Assembly (NCBI GenBank): GCA_963725425.1
Contig: CAVRYJ010000045.1
Span: 310,001-374,000 of the forward strand
DNA: 64,000 nucleotides
Direction: 5' to 3'
DNA from: Clostridium_I sp963725425
Lineage (GTDB): Bacteria; Bacillota; Clostridia; Clostridiales; Clostridiaceae
In this document: positions 34,895-44,885 of the stretch, one piece after another
Numbering within the stretch: the first letter of the stretch is position 1
How the letters are laid out: every line of letters begins with the position of its first letter
Notes under the pieces: model-generated
Databases searched by the model: none
Told to the model about the DNA's origin: nothing
The model's input: the letters and a program-made list of their open reading frames with translations, nothing else
Made by a program: the position numbers and the translations under genes

Positions 34895-36382
34895 TTATTT
34901 AATAATGTCTAAAATCACATCTGTAATTTCAGATTTTTCACATACTTTATTATGAACAACCTTTCTTTTGTCTATATCTTTAATGGATGCTGGTATTTTA
35001 TAATCTGAAAGTTTAGCCATTTCTTCTGTAAGCTGAAATTCATCAAATTTAGAATACTTTGGATCTATGGCATTCATAACAGCCTTTGGAAATTTATAGG
35101 GACTTGCTGTTGAAAGTACAATTGTTTTTATTTTATCATTTGTTTCATCTTTGTACTTTTTATATACGGAATAGGCCACAGCGGTATGGGTGTCTATTAT
35201 CTCTTTGCTATTGTCATATATAGATTTTATTGCGTCGGTGGTTTCTTTTTCAGAGGCATATCCACCGTAAAAATCTGATAGATTATTTTTCATGTTAGGA
35301 GTGATTTCATATTGTCCATTAGTGGATAAGGACTTCATAAGTTCATTTACTTTAACTGAATCTTTACCGCTAATAAAGTAAAGTAATCGTTCAAGATTAC
35401 TTGATACTATTATATCCATTGATGGAGAATTTGTAACATAGAAGTCTCTTTTTTTATCATATGTGCCAGTGCTAATAAAGTCGTACAATACCCTATTTTC
35501 ATTGGAAGCGCATATTAGTTTATCAATGGGAACCCCCATGTTTTTAGCAAAATAACCAGCTAGTATATCACCAAAATTACCAGTTGGAACAGCCACATTT
35601 ATCTTTTCACCTTTAGCAATTTCACCTTTGTTGTAAAGGCTAAGATAAGAATAAAAATAATATACTACCTGTGGAATAAGTCTTCCTATATTTATTGAAT
35701 TTGCTGATGAGAACATATATCCTTTTTCATCTAGTGTTTTTTGAGTGGACTTATCTGTAAATATTTTTTTCACAGCAGTTTGAGCATCATCAAAATTTCC
35801 GTTTATGGCAACTACATGTGTGTTTTTGCCATTGTGAGTAACCATCTGTAGCTTCTGAATAGTACTAACGCCTTCCACAGGATAAAATACTATTATATCT
35901 ATTCCATCTATATTATTAAAACCTTCTAAAGCTGCTTTGCCAGTATCTCCAGATGTAGCGGTAAGTATTAATATATTTTTATCAATACCTTGTTTTTTAA
36001 CAGAGGTTTTTAACAGATGAGGAAGAATTGATAGTGCTACATCTTTAAAAGCCAGTGTTGGACCATAATATAGTTCAAGGAAATATGTATCTCCTATTTT
36101 TTTTACTGGAGTAATCTCTTCAGTGGTAAATTTATCGTCATATGCTTTATTTATACAAGACTTTAATTCTTCTTCCGTGAAATCAGTAAAGAATTTACTC
36201 ATAACTAAATATGCTAAAGATTTATAATCAAGTTTTGCTAAGTTTTCAATATCAAAATCAATTGTTGGAATTATGGAAGGTACGTAAAGACCTCCATCTT
36301 CTGCTATCCCTTTAAGTATAGCCTCTGAAGACGTAACTTCTTTAGCGCTTCCTCTAGTGCTTTTATACATTAACTGATTCAA
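34895..36382 (-). CDS. thrC: Threonine synthase
   Basis: A PLP enzyme of about 495 residues, the long threonine synthase form: MYKSTRG at the start, FKDVALSILPHLL holding the PLP lysine in LAFKD, TATSGDTGKAALEGF for phosphate binding, and SANSINIGRLIPQVVYYF. It converts phosphohomoserine to threonine. TTG at 36380-36382 follows GAAGGGGTG; an upstream in-frame start would overlap hom. The gene follows hom with little space, in the order thrB, hom, thrC read in transcription. Confidence 0.96.
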   Translation of the reverse strand: MNQLMYKSTRGSAKEVTSSEAILKGIAEDGGLYVPSIIPTIDFDIENLAKLDYKSLAYLVMSKFFTDFTEEELKSCINKAYDDKFTTEEITPVKKIGDTYFLELYYGPTLAFKDVALSILPHLLKTSVKKQGIDKNILILTATSGDTGKAALEGFNNIDGIDIIVFYPVEGVSTIQKLQMVTHNGKNTHVVAINGNFDDAQTAVKKIFTDKSTQKTLDEKGYMFSSANSINIGRLIPQVVYYFYSYLSLYNKGEIAKGEKINVAVPTGNFGDILAGYFAKNMGVPIDKLICASNENRVLYDFISTGTYDKKRDFYVTNSPSMDIIVSSNLERLLYFISGKDSVKVNELMKSLSTNGQYEITPNMKNNLSDFYGGYASEKETTDAIKSIYDNSKEIIDTHTAVAYSVYKKYKDETNDKIKTIVLSTASPYKFPKAVMNAIDPKYSKFDEFQLTEEMAKLSDYKIPASIKDIDKRKVVHNKVCEKSEITDVILDIIK

Positions 36383-36398
36383 AATAAACACCCCTTCA

Positions 36399-37688
36399 TT
36401 AATCCAATTTTTCAACTCTTATAAGATTATCGATGTTGTAAACACTATCAAGATGCTCTATTTCCAATACTGATTTATTTATATCGCCTTCAATAGCATC
36501 GTGAGTTACAATTATAAGTGTAACAACACCTTGTTTTTCATCTTTTTGAATTATAGAAGATATACTTACATTATTTTTACCCCAAATTGTTGAAATTTCT
36601 CCTAAAACTCCACTCATGTCTTTTACTGAAAACCTTAGATAGTATTGAGATTTGTAGGCATCTTGACTAACTATATGCTTTGAAGCGGCTTTATTTTCTA
36701 CAGTTGAAATTGAACGAAGTGTCATATCGTTTCTTAATATTGAAATGATATCACTGACAACGGCGCTTCCTGTAGGAAGTGAACCAGCACCTTGACCATA
36801 AAACATTAAGTCACCAACTGCATTACCTTTTATCAAGATAGCATTAAATGAATCATTTACATTTGCAAGGGGATGAGCTATTGGTATCATTGTAGGATGA
36901 ACTCTAAGCTCTAGTGAACCATTGTTTTCCTTGGCTATAGCTAAAAGTTTAATAGTGTATCCAAATTCTTTAGCATACTTTATATCTAAAGAACTTATAT
37001 TAGCAATACCTTCTCTATAAATATTTTTCACGTCAACGTTTATCCCAAATGATAAAGATGTTAATATGGCAAGCTTATATACAGCATCATAGGCATCAAC
37101 GTCGGAAGTAGGATCAGCTTCAGCAAAGCCTTTATCCTGAGCCTGTTTAAGTGCAGTATTAAAATCCATGTTTTCAAGGGACATTTTAGTTAAAATGTAA
37201 TTAGTAGTTCCATTTACGATACCTACAATTTCTTGAATCTTATTTGCTGTAAGGCTTTCTTCAATACCCTTTAATATTGGGATTCCACCAGCAACACTTC
37301 CTTCATAATAAAGCAATACTCCATTTTTTCGTGCAGCATCCAATAGTTCAGTGCCTTCAAGTGCGATAACTTGTTTATTTGCAGTAACTACATGTTTGGA
37401 TTTTTGTACTGCCCTTAACATATAGTCCTTTGCAGGATGCATTCCACCTAATAATTCAACAACAATTTTAATGTTGTCATTATTTAATATTTCCTCAATA
37501 TCAGTAGTCAATACTCCATCAGGTATATCTATTCCTCTTTCTTTACTAATGTCATTTACAAGTATTTTTGTTATTTCAATTTCATAGCCTGAACGCCTTG
37601 TTATTTCTTCTTTATTGTTTTGAAAAATATGCCAAACACCTTTACCTACATTACCTAATCCTAGTAAAGCAATTTCTATCTTATTCAT
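36399..37688 (-). CDS. hom: Homoserine dehydrogenase
   Basis: A protein of 429 residues: NAD(P)-binding IALLGLGNVGKGVW, the GGIPILKGIEESLTANKI and NGTTNYILTKM active-site stretch, AEADPTSDVDAYDAVYKLAIL, and a C-terminal ACT domain (YLRFSVKDMSGVLGEIS) that gives threonine feedback control. It reduces aspartate semialdehyde to homoserine. It lies 29 bases after thrB. GGAGGAATATT precedes the ATG. Confidence 0.97.
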   Translation of the reverse strand: MNKIEIALLGLGNVGKGVWHIFQNNKEEITRRSGYEIEITKILVNDISKERGIDIPDGVLTTDIEEILNNDNIKIVVELLGGMHPAKDYMLRAVQKSKHVVTANKQVIALEGTELLDAARKNGVLLYYEGSVAGGIPILKGIEESLTANKIQEIVGIVNGTTNYILTKMSLENMDFNTALKQAQDKGFAEADPTSDVDAYDAVYKLAILTSLSFGINVDVKNIYREGIANISSLDIKYAKEFGYTIKLLAIAKENNGSLELRVHPTMIPIAHPLANVNDSFNAILIKGNAVGDLMFYGQGAGSLPTGSAVVSDIISILRNDMTLRSISTVENKAASKHIVSQDAYKSQYYLRFSVKDMSGVLGEISTIWGKNNVSISSIIQKDEKQGVVTLIIVTHDAIEGDINKSVLEIEHLDSVYNIDNLIRVEKLD

Positions 37689-37717
37689 TAATATTCCTCC
37701 TTAAAATCATATGCTTT

Positions 37718-38617
37718 TCATAATTCTATAATTGTTGTACCACATATATCTGGCTCTAAAAGCTTTATCTCCCAACGGGCATCTGTGGTTTTTAAAAAAG
37801 CATCCATTTTACTATAAAATTCAGTATTATGTTTATCTATGATAACCATAAGGGTTGAACCGGAACCACTTATAAATTCACCTAGAGCATTAAATTGTTT
37901 AGCTTTACTAAAAATTTCATTTATATTTTTTATTGCAGGACCTCTAAATGGCTGATGGATTTTGTCTTGTAAACTTGTTCTTAGTTTTGAATAATCTCCT
38001 TTATATAGCGAAGAAATCAGCATGGCAGCCCTTGAAATGTTAAACACACAATCTTTTTTACTATAGTTTTCAGGTAAAATTTTTCTACTGCTTTCGGTAC
38101 TCATTTGGAAGTCTGGTACTAAAGCGGCAAATAACAAGTCATCTGGAGTATTGATTTTAGAGTATATAACATTATCATTTTCAACTAAAGATATATTAAA
38201 ACCACCAACTAAAGCTGGGACAACATTATCTGGATGCCCTTCGATTTTTGTGGCTAAATTTATGATTTCCTGTTCTGTCATTATTTTATTCATATAATAA
38301 TTTGCAGCATAAATACCAGCGGCGATGCAAGTGGCACTACTGCCGAGGCCCCTAGAAAGAGGAACATCAGAGGCCACAACGTTTATGTAGAAGCCTTTGT
38401 GCTTAAAATTGTATTTTTTAAAAGCCTCTAACATGCTGAAATAGATAAGATTATCATCCATTGAAATGGATGATAATTCTCCATTTTGTAAAAAAATTAA
38501 GTCTTCACCATTAGTTTGCTCAAATTCAAACTCATTGTAAAGTTTAAGAGCAAGTCCAAAACAGTCAAAACCGGCGCCAATATTAGCAGTACTTGCTGGT
38601 ACTTTGATTTTTAGCAT
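37718..38617 (-). CDS. thrB: Homoserine kinase
   Basis: A GHMP kinase of 299 residues: KVPASTANIGAGFDCFGLAL at the N-terminus, the ATP loop PLSRGLGSSATCIAAG, and the C-terminal GEFISGSGSTLMV. It makes O-phosphohomoserine for threonine synthase. It starts 11 bases after the ACT-domain gene, consistent with one operon. Confidence 0.97.
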   Translation of the reverse strand: MLKIKVPASTANIGAGFDCFGLALKLYNEFEFEQTNGEDLIFLQNGELSSISMDDNLIYFSMLEAFKKYNFKHKGFYINVVASDVPLSRGLGSSATCIAAGIYAANYYMNKIMTEQEIINLATKIEGHPDNVVPALVGGFNISLVENDNVIYSKINTPDDLLFAALVPDFQMSTESSRKILPENYSKKDCVFNISRAAMLISSLYKGDYSKLRTSLQDKIHQPFRGPAIKNINEIFSKAKQFNALGEFISGSGSTLMVIIDKHNTEFYSKMDAFLKTTDARWEIKLLEPDICGTTIIEL

Positions 38618-38628
38618 AAATTCATCCC

Positions 38629-39065
38629 CTATTCCATTGCAATTAAGTCAAGTTTAATTACATTTTCAGTACTTTTTATATTTTGAAGTAAACTTTCAAA
38701 TTCAATTGTTAAATTATATATATCAAAGGTTATTGTAACATTTGCAGCATTATTGATAGGTATATCTTGATTTATTGTAAGGATATTAGCGTGATTTTCA
38801 GCCATTATATCCAATATTCTTGAAAGAGTTCCAGATTTATGACCAAGAAGCAAACACATGGTAACCTTGTTACTTTTGCCAGATTCAGAAACTGTAAACA
38901 CAGAGTCTTTGTATTTATAATATGCACTTCGGCTTATACCAACAGATTTTGCTGCTTCAGTTATATCGTGAGCTTTTTTGTATTTAAAAGATCTTTAACC
39001 AAGATTACTTTTTTAAATACATCAGGTAAAACTTTTGTATCAACTAATAGATATTTGTCTTCCAT
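38629..39065 (-). CDS. ACT-domain regulator at the head of the threonine operon, one frameshift
   Basis: The minus-strand ATG at 39065 starts MEDKYLLVDTKVLPDVFKKV, but the frame stops after KKLTI. One A added to the run of six (plus-strand T run 38974-38979) gives KKAHDITEAAKSVGISRSAYYKYKDSV and joins the ACT domain (HKSGTLSRILDIMAENHANILTINQ). The restored protein has about 145 residues, the normal size of the ACT protein that precedes hom in Gram-positives (PheB-like). It has a helix-turn-helix-like middle. GGTGATATTAAC precedes the ATG. It probably senses an amino acid. Confidence 0.83.
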
Positions 39066-39088
39066 GTTAATATCACCTTCCATCAAAA

Positions 39089-39119
39089 ACGTACACTGGT
39101 TACATACAGGTGTATACGT
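39089..39119. promoter_or_regulatory. Dyad in the divergent thr/ftsH region
   Basis: ACGTACAC and GTGTATACGT lie 13 bases apart, 24 bases before the ACT-domain gene start. It may be an operator for the threonine operon. The rest of 39120-39373 shows no clear element. Confidence 0.35.
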
Positions 39120-39373
39120 GTCAAGGATTATATATGTTATCCTAACATATTAATTAATTTATTACAATAAAATTTTTAAAATGATAGACGAAAGATGTAT
39201 AGCTATAATATAATGTAAGTTATTCTTTTGAAAAAAGTAAAAAAAGGGAGATAGTAATATTAAGTATTAAATGATAAACTTATATGAGGTATTTTCAAAA
39301 AAAATAGCTAGTTTGTATGTTAGTATATTTTTTGTTGGATGAAGAATACAAGAGAAGATATGGGGGGAGCATT

Positions 39374-41218
39374 ATGTTTAATAAAAATTTTGGCGATAAA
39401 AAATTGAAAATTGCAGCTTTATATTCTTTAGGAGTTATTGTTGTAGTTCTTATATTAAACTATATGGTAGTCGGTATGAAAACTGAGCAGATTACTTATA
39501 ATAAATTTCTAGATTTACTTTCACAAAAAAAAGTTTCAGAGGTGCAGGTAACTCAAGATAGAATCACAGTAATTCCTAAAGATAATAGTGGAATGGGTAA
39601 AAATATATTGTATACTGGCAGAATTGATGACCTTGATTTGAAGAATGAACTGAAATCTTCAGGTGCAAATATAACGGTGCCATCAAGCAATGATGATCCA
39701 CTAATAAATTTTCTCCTTACCTATGTATTCCCTATTGGAATACTGCTAATAGTTGGAAAGTTTTTATTTGGTAGGATAGATAAAAAACTTGGAAGCGGGG
39801 TTATGTCTTTTGGAAAAAATAATGCAAAGCTCTATGCCGAAAGTGAAACAGGGGTTACCTTTTTAGACGTTGCAGGACAAGATGAAGCTAAAGAATCTCT
39901 TATGGAAATAGTGGATTTCCTTCACAATCAGGATAAATATATAAAAATAGGTGCGAGGCTCCCTAAGGGAGCACTACTAGTTGGACCTCCGGGAACAGGG
40001 AAAACTCTACTTGCAAAGGCAGTGGCTGGAGAAGCAAAAGTACCATTTTTTTCTATGTCTGGTTCCAACTTTGTAGAAATGTTTGTGGGCATGGGTGCAT
40101 CAAGAGTAAGAGATCTATTTCAGCAAGCCCAACAAAAAGCACCTTGTATAATTTTTATTGATGAAATTGATGCAATTGGTAAGAGTCGGGATTCATCCGG
40201 CATGGGTGGCGGAAATGATGAAAGAGAGCAAACTTTAAATCAGCTACTATCAGAAATGGATGGATTTGACTCTTCAGTAGGAGTAGTAATCCTTGCAGCT
40301 ACAAACAGACCAGAAGTTTTGGATAAAGCACTATTAAGACCCGGTAGATTTGACAGGCGAGTAATAGTTGATAGACCAGACTTAAAAGGGAGAGAGGATA
40401 TTTTAAAAGTGCATTCTAGAGGTGTAAAACTAGGAGAGGATATTGCTCTTGATAGAATTGCAAAGGCTACTTCGGGTGCAGTAGGATCAGATCTTGCAAA
40501 TATGATAAATGAAGCGGCATTATTTGCTGTTAAGAATGGAAGAGAAGAAATATGCCAAGGAGATCTTGAAGAAGCTGTGGAGGTAGTAATAGCAGGTAAG
40601 GAGAAAAAAGACAAAATCTTATCTGATTCGGAGAAGAAATCAGTGGCTTTCCATGAAGTAGGGCATGCAATAGTAGCAGCTTTATTAAAACATACAGATC
40701 CAGTTCATAAGATAACTATTGTGCCTAGAACTATGGGAGCCTTAGGATATACTATGCAATTACCAGAAGAAGAAAAAAATTTGGTTTCAAAGGAAGAAAT
40801 GATAGATGAAATTACAGTGCTTCTCGGAGGTAGATCTGCAGAAGAAGTTGAATTTAACAGTGTATCTACAGGAGCTTCAAATGATATAGAAAGAGCTACA
40901 AAGATGGCAAGAAATATGGTAACAATATATGGTATGACTGATAAATTTGATATGATGGCACTAGAATCTGTTGAAAGCAGATACTTAGATGGAAGACCTG
41001 TTCAAACTTGCAGTGCTGAGACGGCTACATTGATAGATGGTGAAATATTGAGCATAATAAGGACAGCTCATGAAAAGGCAAAGGGAATATTAACTAAGAA
41101 TAAAGATTTGCTTTTCAAGATAGCAGGAATTTTAGTTGAAAAAGAAACTATTATGGGCGATGAGTTTATGGAAATTGTAAAGGAGAGTTCGGCATGGAAA
41201 GAAAAGATAGAAGTTTAG
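39374..41218 (+). CDS. ftsH: FtsH-type membrane AAA+ zinc protease
   Basis: A protein of 614 residues. Two N-terminal membrane helices flank a short extracellular domain. The AAA+ module has Walker A GPPGTGKT near 204, Walker B IIFIDEIDAIG and the SRH LLRPGRFDRR. The peptidase has H-E-V-G-H at about 427-431. FtsH degrades membrane and soluble proteins. ATG 39374 follows GGGGGGAG; an in-frame upstream start at 39317 lacks one. The C-terminus overlaps the next gene by 25 bases. Confidence 0.95.
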   Translation: MFNKNFGDKKLKIAALYSLGVIVVVLILNYMVVGMKTEQITYNKFLDLLSQKKVSEVQVTQDRITVIPKDNSGMGKNILYTGRIDDLDLKNELKSSGANITVPSSNDDPLINFLLTYVFPIGILLIVGKFLFGRIDKKLGSGVMSFGKNNAKLYAESETGVTFLDVAGQDEAKESLMEIVDFLHNQDKYIKIGARLPKGALLVGPPGTGKTLLAKAVAGEAKVPFFSMSGSNFVEMFVGMGASRVRDLFQQAQQKAPCIIFIDEIDAIGKSRDSSGMGGGNDEREQTLNQLLSEMDGFDSSVGVVILAATNRPEVLDKALLRPGRFDRRVIVDRPDLKGREDILKVHSRGVKLGEDIALDRIAKATSGAVGSDLANMINEAALFAVKNGREEICQGDLEEAVEVVIAGKEKKDKILSDSEKKSVAFHEVGHAIVAALLKHTDPVHKITIVPRTMGALGYTMQLPEEEKNLVSKEEMIDEITVLLGGRSAEEVEFNSVSTGASNDIERATKMARNMVTIYGMTDKFDMMALESVESRYLDGRPVQTCSAETATLIDGEILSIIRTAHEKAKGILTKNKDLLFKIAGILVEKETIMGDEFMEIVKESSAWKEKIEV

Positions 41219-43335
41219 AAAATTTAATGAAGGAAAAAGAGGACAATGAATTTATTATAGAAGAGAAAAAGCTTGCAGGGGTAATAGAGTTAATAACTAA
41301 AGAAATACTTAATTATGTGAGGAAGAGAAAAGAAGTAACTAAATATATAATTGACAGTAGAAAAAAAAATATTGAAGAATTTAAAGATGATGAGGACAGA
41401 GTAATAGAATATTTTGATCATGAAACATTTGTTAAAGAGGAATCCTATAAAACTATAGATAGAAAGTTTAGAGAACTTACTATTCTTAAAACTTCTCCTT
41501 ATTTTGGAAGAGTGGATTTTATAGACGAGGATTCTGATGAGGAAAAAGTTTATATAGGAAGATTCGGTCTTACAACAGAGGGTTCTTATGAGCCATTAGT
41601 TGTAGATTGGAGAGCACCGGTGTCATCTTTGTTTTATACTTCAAGTCTTGGGGCAAACAAATATAAGGCACCTAAAAGTGAAATAGAGGTAGATATACTA
41701 AAGAAAAGACAGTACATTATTAAAAAGAAAAAATTAATGGGGCTTTTTGATTCTGCGGTGGATGTTAGGGATGAAATATTACAACTAGTGTTAAGTAAAA
41801 ATGCAGGGGAAAAGCTTACAGATATAGTTATGTCAATACAGGAAGAACAGGATAAAATAATTAGGGAACCAAGAAACAATATAGTTGTAGTAAATGGTGT
41901 TGCAGGAAGTGGAAAAACTACTATTGCACTTCATAGAGTTGCATTCCTACTTTATAATAACAGGGAGGTACTTGAAGATAAGGTACTAATCCTCGGACCA
42001 AACCCTATATTCATGGAATATATATCATCCGTACTTCCTAGTCTTGGTGAGGGTGGAATTATGCAACAAACCTATGCTGATTTTGCATTAGATCTTATGG
42101 ATATAAGACAAAATAAAGTTATGAGTTCTGAAGCATATATGGAAAAAGTTCTGAGTAATGATAAAGCATTTATTGATGATTTAATCTATAAAAATAGTGA
42201 TGAATTTATAGAAGAGTTAAATAAATTAATAGATAATATTGAAGTGAAACAATACCAGTTTCAAGATGTAGTATTTGATGATAAGGTTATAGTGAGCCAA
42301 GAAGAATGCGAAAAATTGTATAAGGAATATTATATAAATTTGCCTTCATTTAGAAGAACAAGAAAGATAAGAAGAATAATATTCTCTAAATTAAAAGATG
42401 AAAGAGATAGCAAAGTAAGAAAAATAGAAGAAGAATATAGAAATACTTTAAAAACTTTGAGTAAAGATGAATTAACATTACAAGGAACTTCTATAGATTA
42501 CGATAGGAAGCTTAAAATAAAAAATATAGTTAGAGAGCTTATGAAGGTGAAAGAAACGCTCCTTTGGCTAGATAACCCAAGTATCTTTGAATTATACAGG
42601 AGTATAAATAAAAGAGAATATTATACAACGGACGATTTAACAGCCCTGCTATATCTTTCATTAAAATTCGAAGGTATTTCCATGGACAGAGAAATAAAAC
42701 ATGTGGTTATTGATGAAGCTCAAGATTATAGTAGTCTAGCCTTAAAAGTTATTAGAGAAATCACAGGAACATTAGGTATGACAATAGTTGGTGATAGTAA
42801 CCAAAGAATTATACCAATTAAAGGTGAAATAGTTTTTAACAGTGTGGAAAAAATAATAGATGATATTGAAGTTAAGCATTTTAGGCTTAATAAAAGTTAT
42901 AGATCAACTCAGCAAATCATGGAATATGCAAACAAGTTTTTGAAGGATGATGCAATTGTACCCTTAGTTAGAAATGGCGAGCCTGTAAATATAATAAAAA
43001 TTTCAAAGAGAGAGGATTTTACAGATACTATACTTTCCATAGTAAAGGGATATAGAGAAAAAGAATATGAGAGTATAGCTATAATATGTAAAGATTTAAA
43101 GAGCACTGAAAAATATGGTAAACTACTAAAGAAAATTGATAACATAAAAATTATTGATAGAGAAGATATGATGTATAACGGCGGGGTTGTGGCAATACCA
43201 TTATATTTTGCAAAGGGACTTGAGTTTGACGCAGTTATAGTTGTGGATGAAGCTGAACAACAAGATGGTAAATTCATGTATGTTATGTCCACCAGGGCAC
43301 TGCATGAACTATCTGTAGTAAAACTACAGCCATAA
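41194..43335 (+). CDS. helD: HelD-like UvrD/Rep-family helicase
   Basis: A protein of 713 residues. A coiled N-terminus rich in Lys and Glu leads to the SF1 motor: Walker A GVAGSGKTT at about 235, VVIDEAQDYS as motif II, TIVGDSNQRI motif III and a C-terminal GLEFDAVIVVDEAE. HelD releases stalled RNA polymerase in Firmicutes. AAAGGAGAG inside the end of ftsH precedes the ATG, so the two genes are translationally linked. Confidence 0.9.
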   Translation: MERKDRSLENLMKEKEDNEFIIEEKKLAGVIELITKEILNYVRKRKEVTKYIIDSRKKNIEEFKDDEDRVIEYFDHETFVKEESYKTIDRKFRELTILKTSPYFGRVDFIDEDSDEEKVYIGRFGLTTEGSYEPLVVDWRAPVSSLFYTSSLGANKYKAPKSEIEVDILKKRQYIIKKKKLMGLFDSAVDVRDEILQLVLSKNAGEKLTDIVMSIQEEQDKIIREPRNNIVVVNGVAGSGKTTIALHRVAFLLYNNREVLEDKVLILGPNPIFMEYISSVLPSLGEGGIMQQTYADFALDLMDIRQNKVMSSEAYMEKVLSNDKAFIDDLIYKNSDEFIEELNKLIDNIEVKQYQFQDVVFDDKVIVSQEECEKLYKEYYINLPSFRRTRKIRRIIFSKLKDERDSKVRKIEEEYRNTLKTLSKDELTLQGTSIDYDRKLKIKNIVRELMKVKETLLWLDNPSIFELYRSINKREYYTTDDLTALLYLSLKFEGISMDREIKHVVIDEAQDYSSLALKVIREITGTLGMTIVGDSNQRIIPIKGEIVFNSVEKIIDDIEVKHFRLNKSYRSTQQIMEYANKFLKDDAIVPLVRNGEPVNIIKISKREDFTDTILSIVKGYREKEYESIAIICKDLKSTEKYGKLLKKIDNIKIIDREDMMYNGGVVAIPLYFAKGLEFDAVIVVDEAEQQDGKFMYVMSTRALHELSVVKLQP

Positions 43336-43418
43336 TGAAGTTGAGGGCAGCATTGATTACAGTAGGTATAAAATAATAGGAGGTGAGTGCCAAGATTCAG
43401 TTTAAATCTTGACTTTAT

Positions 43419-44372
43419 ATGGAGAATATTTTATGTATAGGTGAATTATTAATTGATTTTATTTGTTCAGACGTAAATGCAACAATGATTCAAGGTGAAA
43501 ATTTTAAAAAGAAAGCTGGCGGTGCACCAGCAAATGTGACTGCAGCTATATGTAAATTAGGAGGGAAGGCATCCTTTGTTGGCAAAGTTGGAAATGACCC
43601 TTTCGGAGAATTTTTAAAAAAAACTTTGGATGATGTAAATGTAGATACGTCAATGATGATCATGGATCCAAATTCCAATACTACACTTGCTTTTGTTTCT
43701 CTTAAATCAGATGGAGAAAGGGATTTTGTGTTTAATAGAGGTGCAGATGGACTTCTTAAATATAATGAATTAGACATAAATAAAATATTTTCAAATAATA
43801 TAATCCATTTTGGTTCGGCAACGGCACTACTCGGTGGAGAAATGAAGGCAACTTACATGGGTATAATGAGCGACGCGAGAGATAAAAATATATTTGTTTC
43901 TTTTGACCCAAATTATAGAGATAATCTTTGGGGACATAGAACTGAAGAATTTATTAATGTTTCTAAACAATGTATAGAAATGTCTGATTTTATAAAACTC
44001 AGTGATGAGGAATTGAACATAATAACAGGTAAAACTGATGTGTATGAAGGAATCAAGGAATTATCAGGTCAAGGAAATAAAATTGTGGCTGTAACTTTAG
44101 GAAAACAAGGCACTTTAGTTTCTAATGGTGTTACCACAGAAATAATAGATAGTATTAAGATAAAGTCAATTGATTCAACAGGGGCAGGGGATGCTTTTGT
44201 AGGGGCACTTTTGTACAAAATCTCATTATTAGAAGATCCTAAAAAATTAACTGAGGATTTTGAAGGATTAAAAGAGATAGTTTTCTTTGCAAACAAGGTA
44301 GGAGCAATGGTTTGTACAAAGCTTGGAGCTATAGCCGCTCTGCCATCCCTTGCAGAAGTTGAAAATATTTAA
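43419..44372 (+). CDS. PfkB-family sugar kinase (fructokinase type)
   Basis: A protein of 317 residues: ILCIGELLIDFI opening, KKAGGAPANVTAAICKLGG and the C-terminal SIDSTGAGDAFVGALLY with the catalytic Asp. The form matches fructokinases (ScrK), which phosphorylate fructose on C6. Only ATG 43419 fits the frame. It lacks a nearby ribosome binding site; AGGAGGTGAG lies 33 bases upstream and instead opens a 17-codon frame (GTG 43387) that overlaps this start. Confidence 0.88.
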   Translation: MENILCIGELLIDFICSDVNATMIQGENFKKKAGGAPANVTAAICKLGGKASFVGKVGNDPFGEFLKKTLDDVNVDTSMMIMDPNSNTTLAFVSLKSDGERDFVFNRGADGLLKYNELDINKIFSNNIIHFGSATALLGGEMKATYMGIMSDARDKNIFVSFDPNYRDNLWGHRTEEFINVSKQCIEMSDFIKLSDEELNIITGKTDVYEGIKELSGQGNKIVAVTLGKQGTLVSNGVTTEIIDSIKIKSIDSTGAGDAFVGALLYKISLLEDPKKLTEDFEGLKEIVFFANKVGAMVCTKLGAIAALPSLAEVENI

Positions 44373-44475
44373 AATTTAGGCTATTTTAAAGAATAGTGTT
44401 GATAATATGACAATTTTTAAGGTAATCCAGAAATGGCTTACCTTAATTTACATTTCCAGAATAATAAGTACTATC

Positions 44476-44880
44476 CTACAAATATATTTTGGGTTCATTT
44501 TTAACTTTATTTTTTGCAATCAATATTTTAGTAACGATAAACTTCGGTTGATAGATGATTTTTCTGGCTTTTCTCGGACATATCTTAACACAGCAAAAAC
44601 AATGAAGACATTGATTTTCCTTGCAAAAAAGATTTTTAAATAATAGGTATTTCTGTTGCAGAAACAGGGACCCCAATTAAAACTATATCTTCTTCAATTG
44701 AAGGCATAACTCCATTTCGCACTTTAGGTGAAGTTAAGTCAATTACTCTATTATTGACTATCCCCATACCGTTTATAACTGAATTAGTAACCTTTTTAGT
44801 GGTACCTGTTGAGGTACCACCTTTAATAACCTTGAAACATTTGTTAAACTATGTTAATCTTCTTGAAGATACTACCACTA
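44476..44880 (-). pseudogene. Remnant of an EFR1-type flavodoxin/ferredoxin gene
   Basis: On the minus strand, 44880-44650 resembles the flavodoxin start of EFR1 proteins (TGTTKKVTNSVINGMG, VIDLTSPKVRNGVMPSIEEDIV, LIGVPV). It is joined to the C-terminal ferredoxin part (ENQCLHCFCCVKICPRKARK and VTKILIAKNKVKNEPKIYL). The ~130 residues in between are missing, and the flavodoxin frame is interrupted. The element is a gene shrunken by an internal deletion. Only one of the two 4Fe-4S motifs remains. Intact EFR1 proteins are electron-transfer proteins. Confidence 0.72.
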
Positions 44881-44885
44881 CGGAA

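Noticed and set aside
44407..44643. 78-codon plus-strand frame after the fructokinase gene
   Set aside because: It is antisense to the ferredoxin part of the EFR1 remnant, which has clear CxxCxxCxxxCP spacing.
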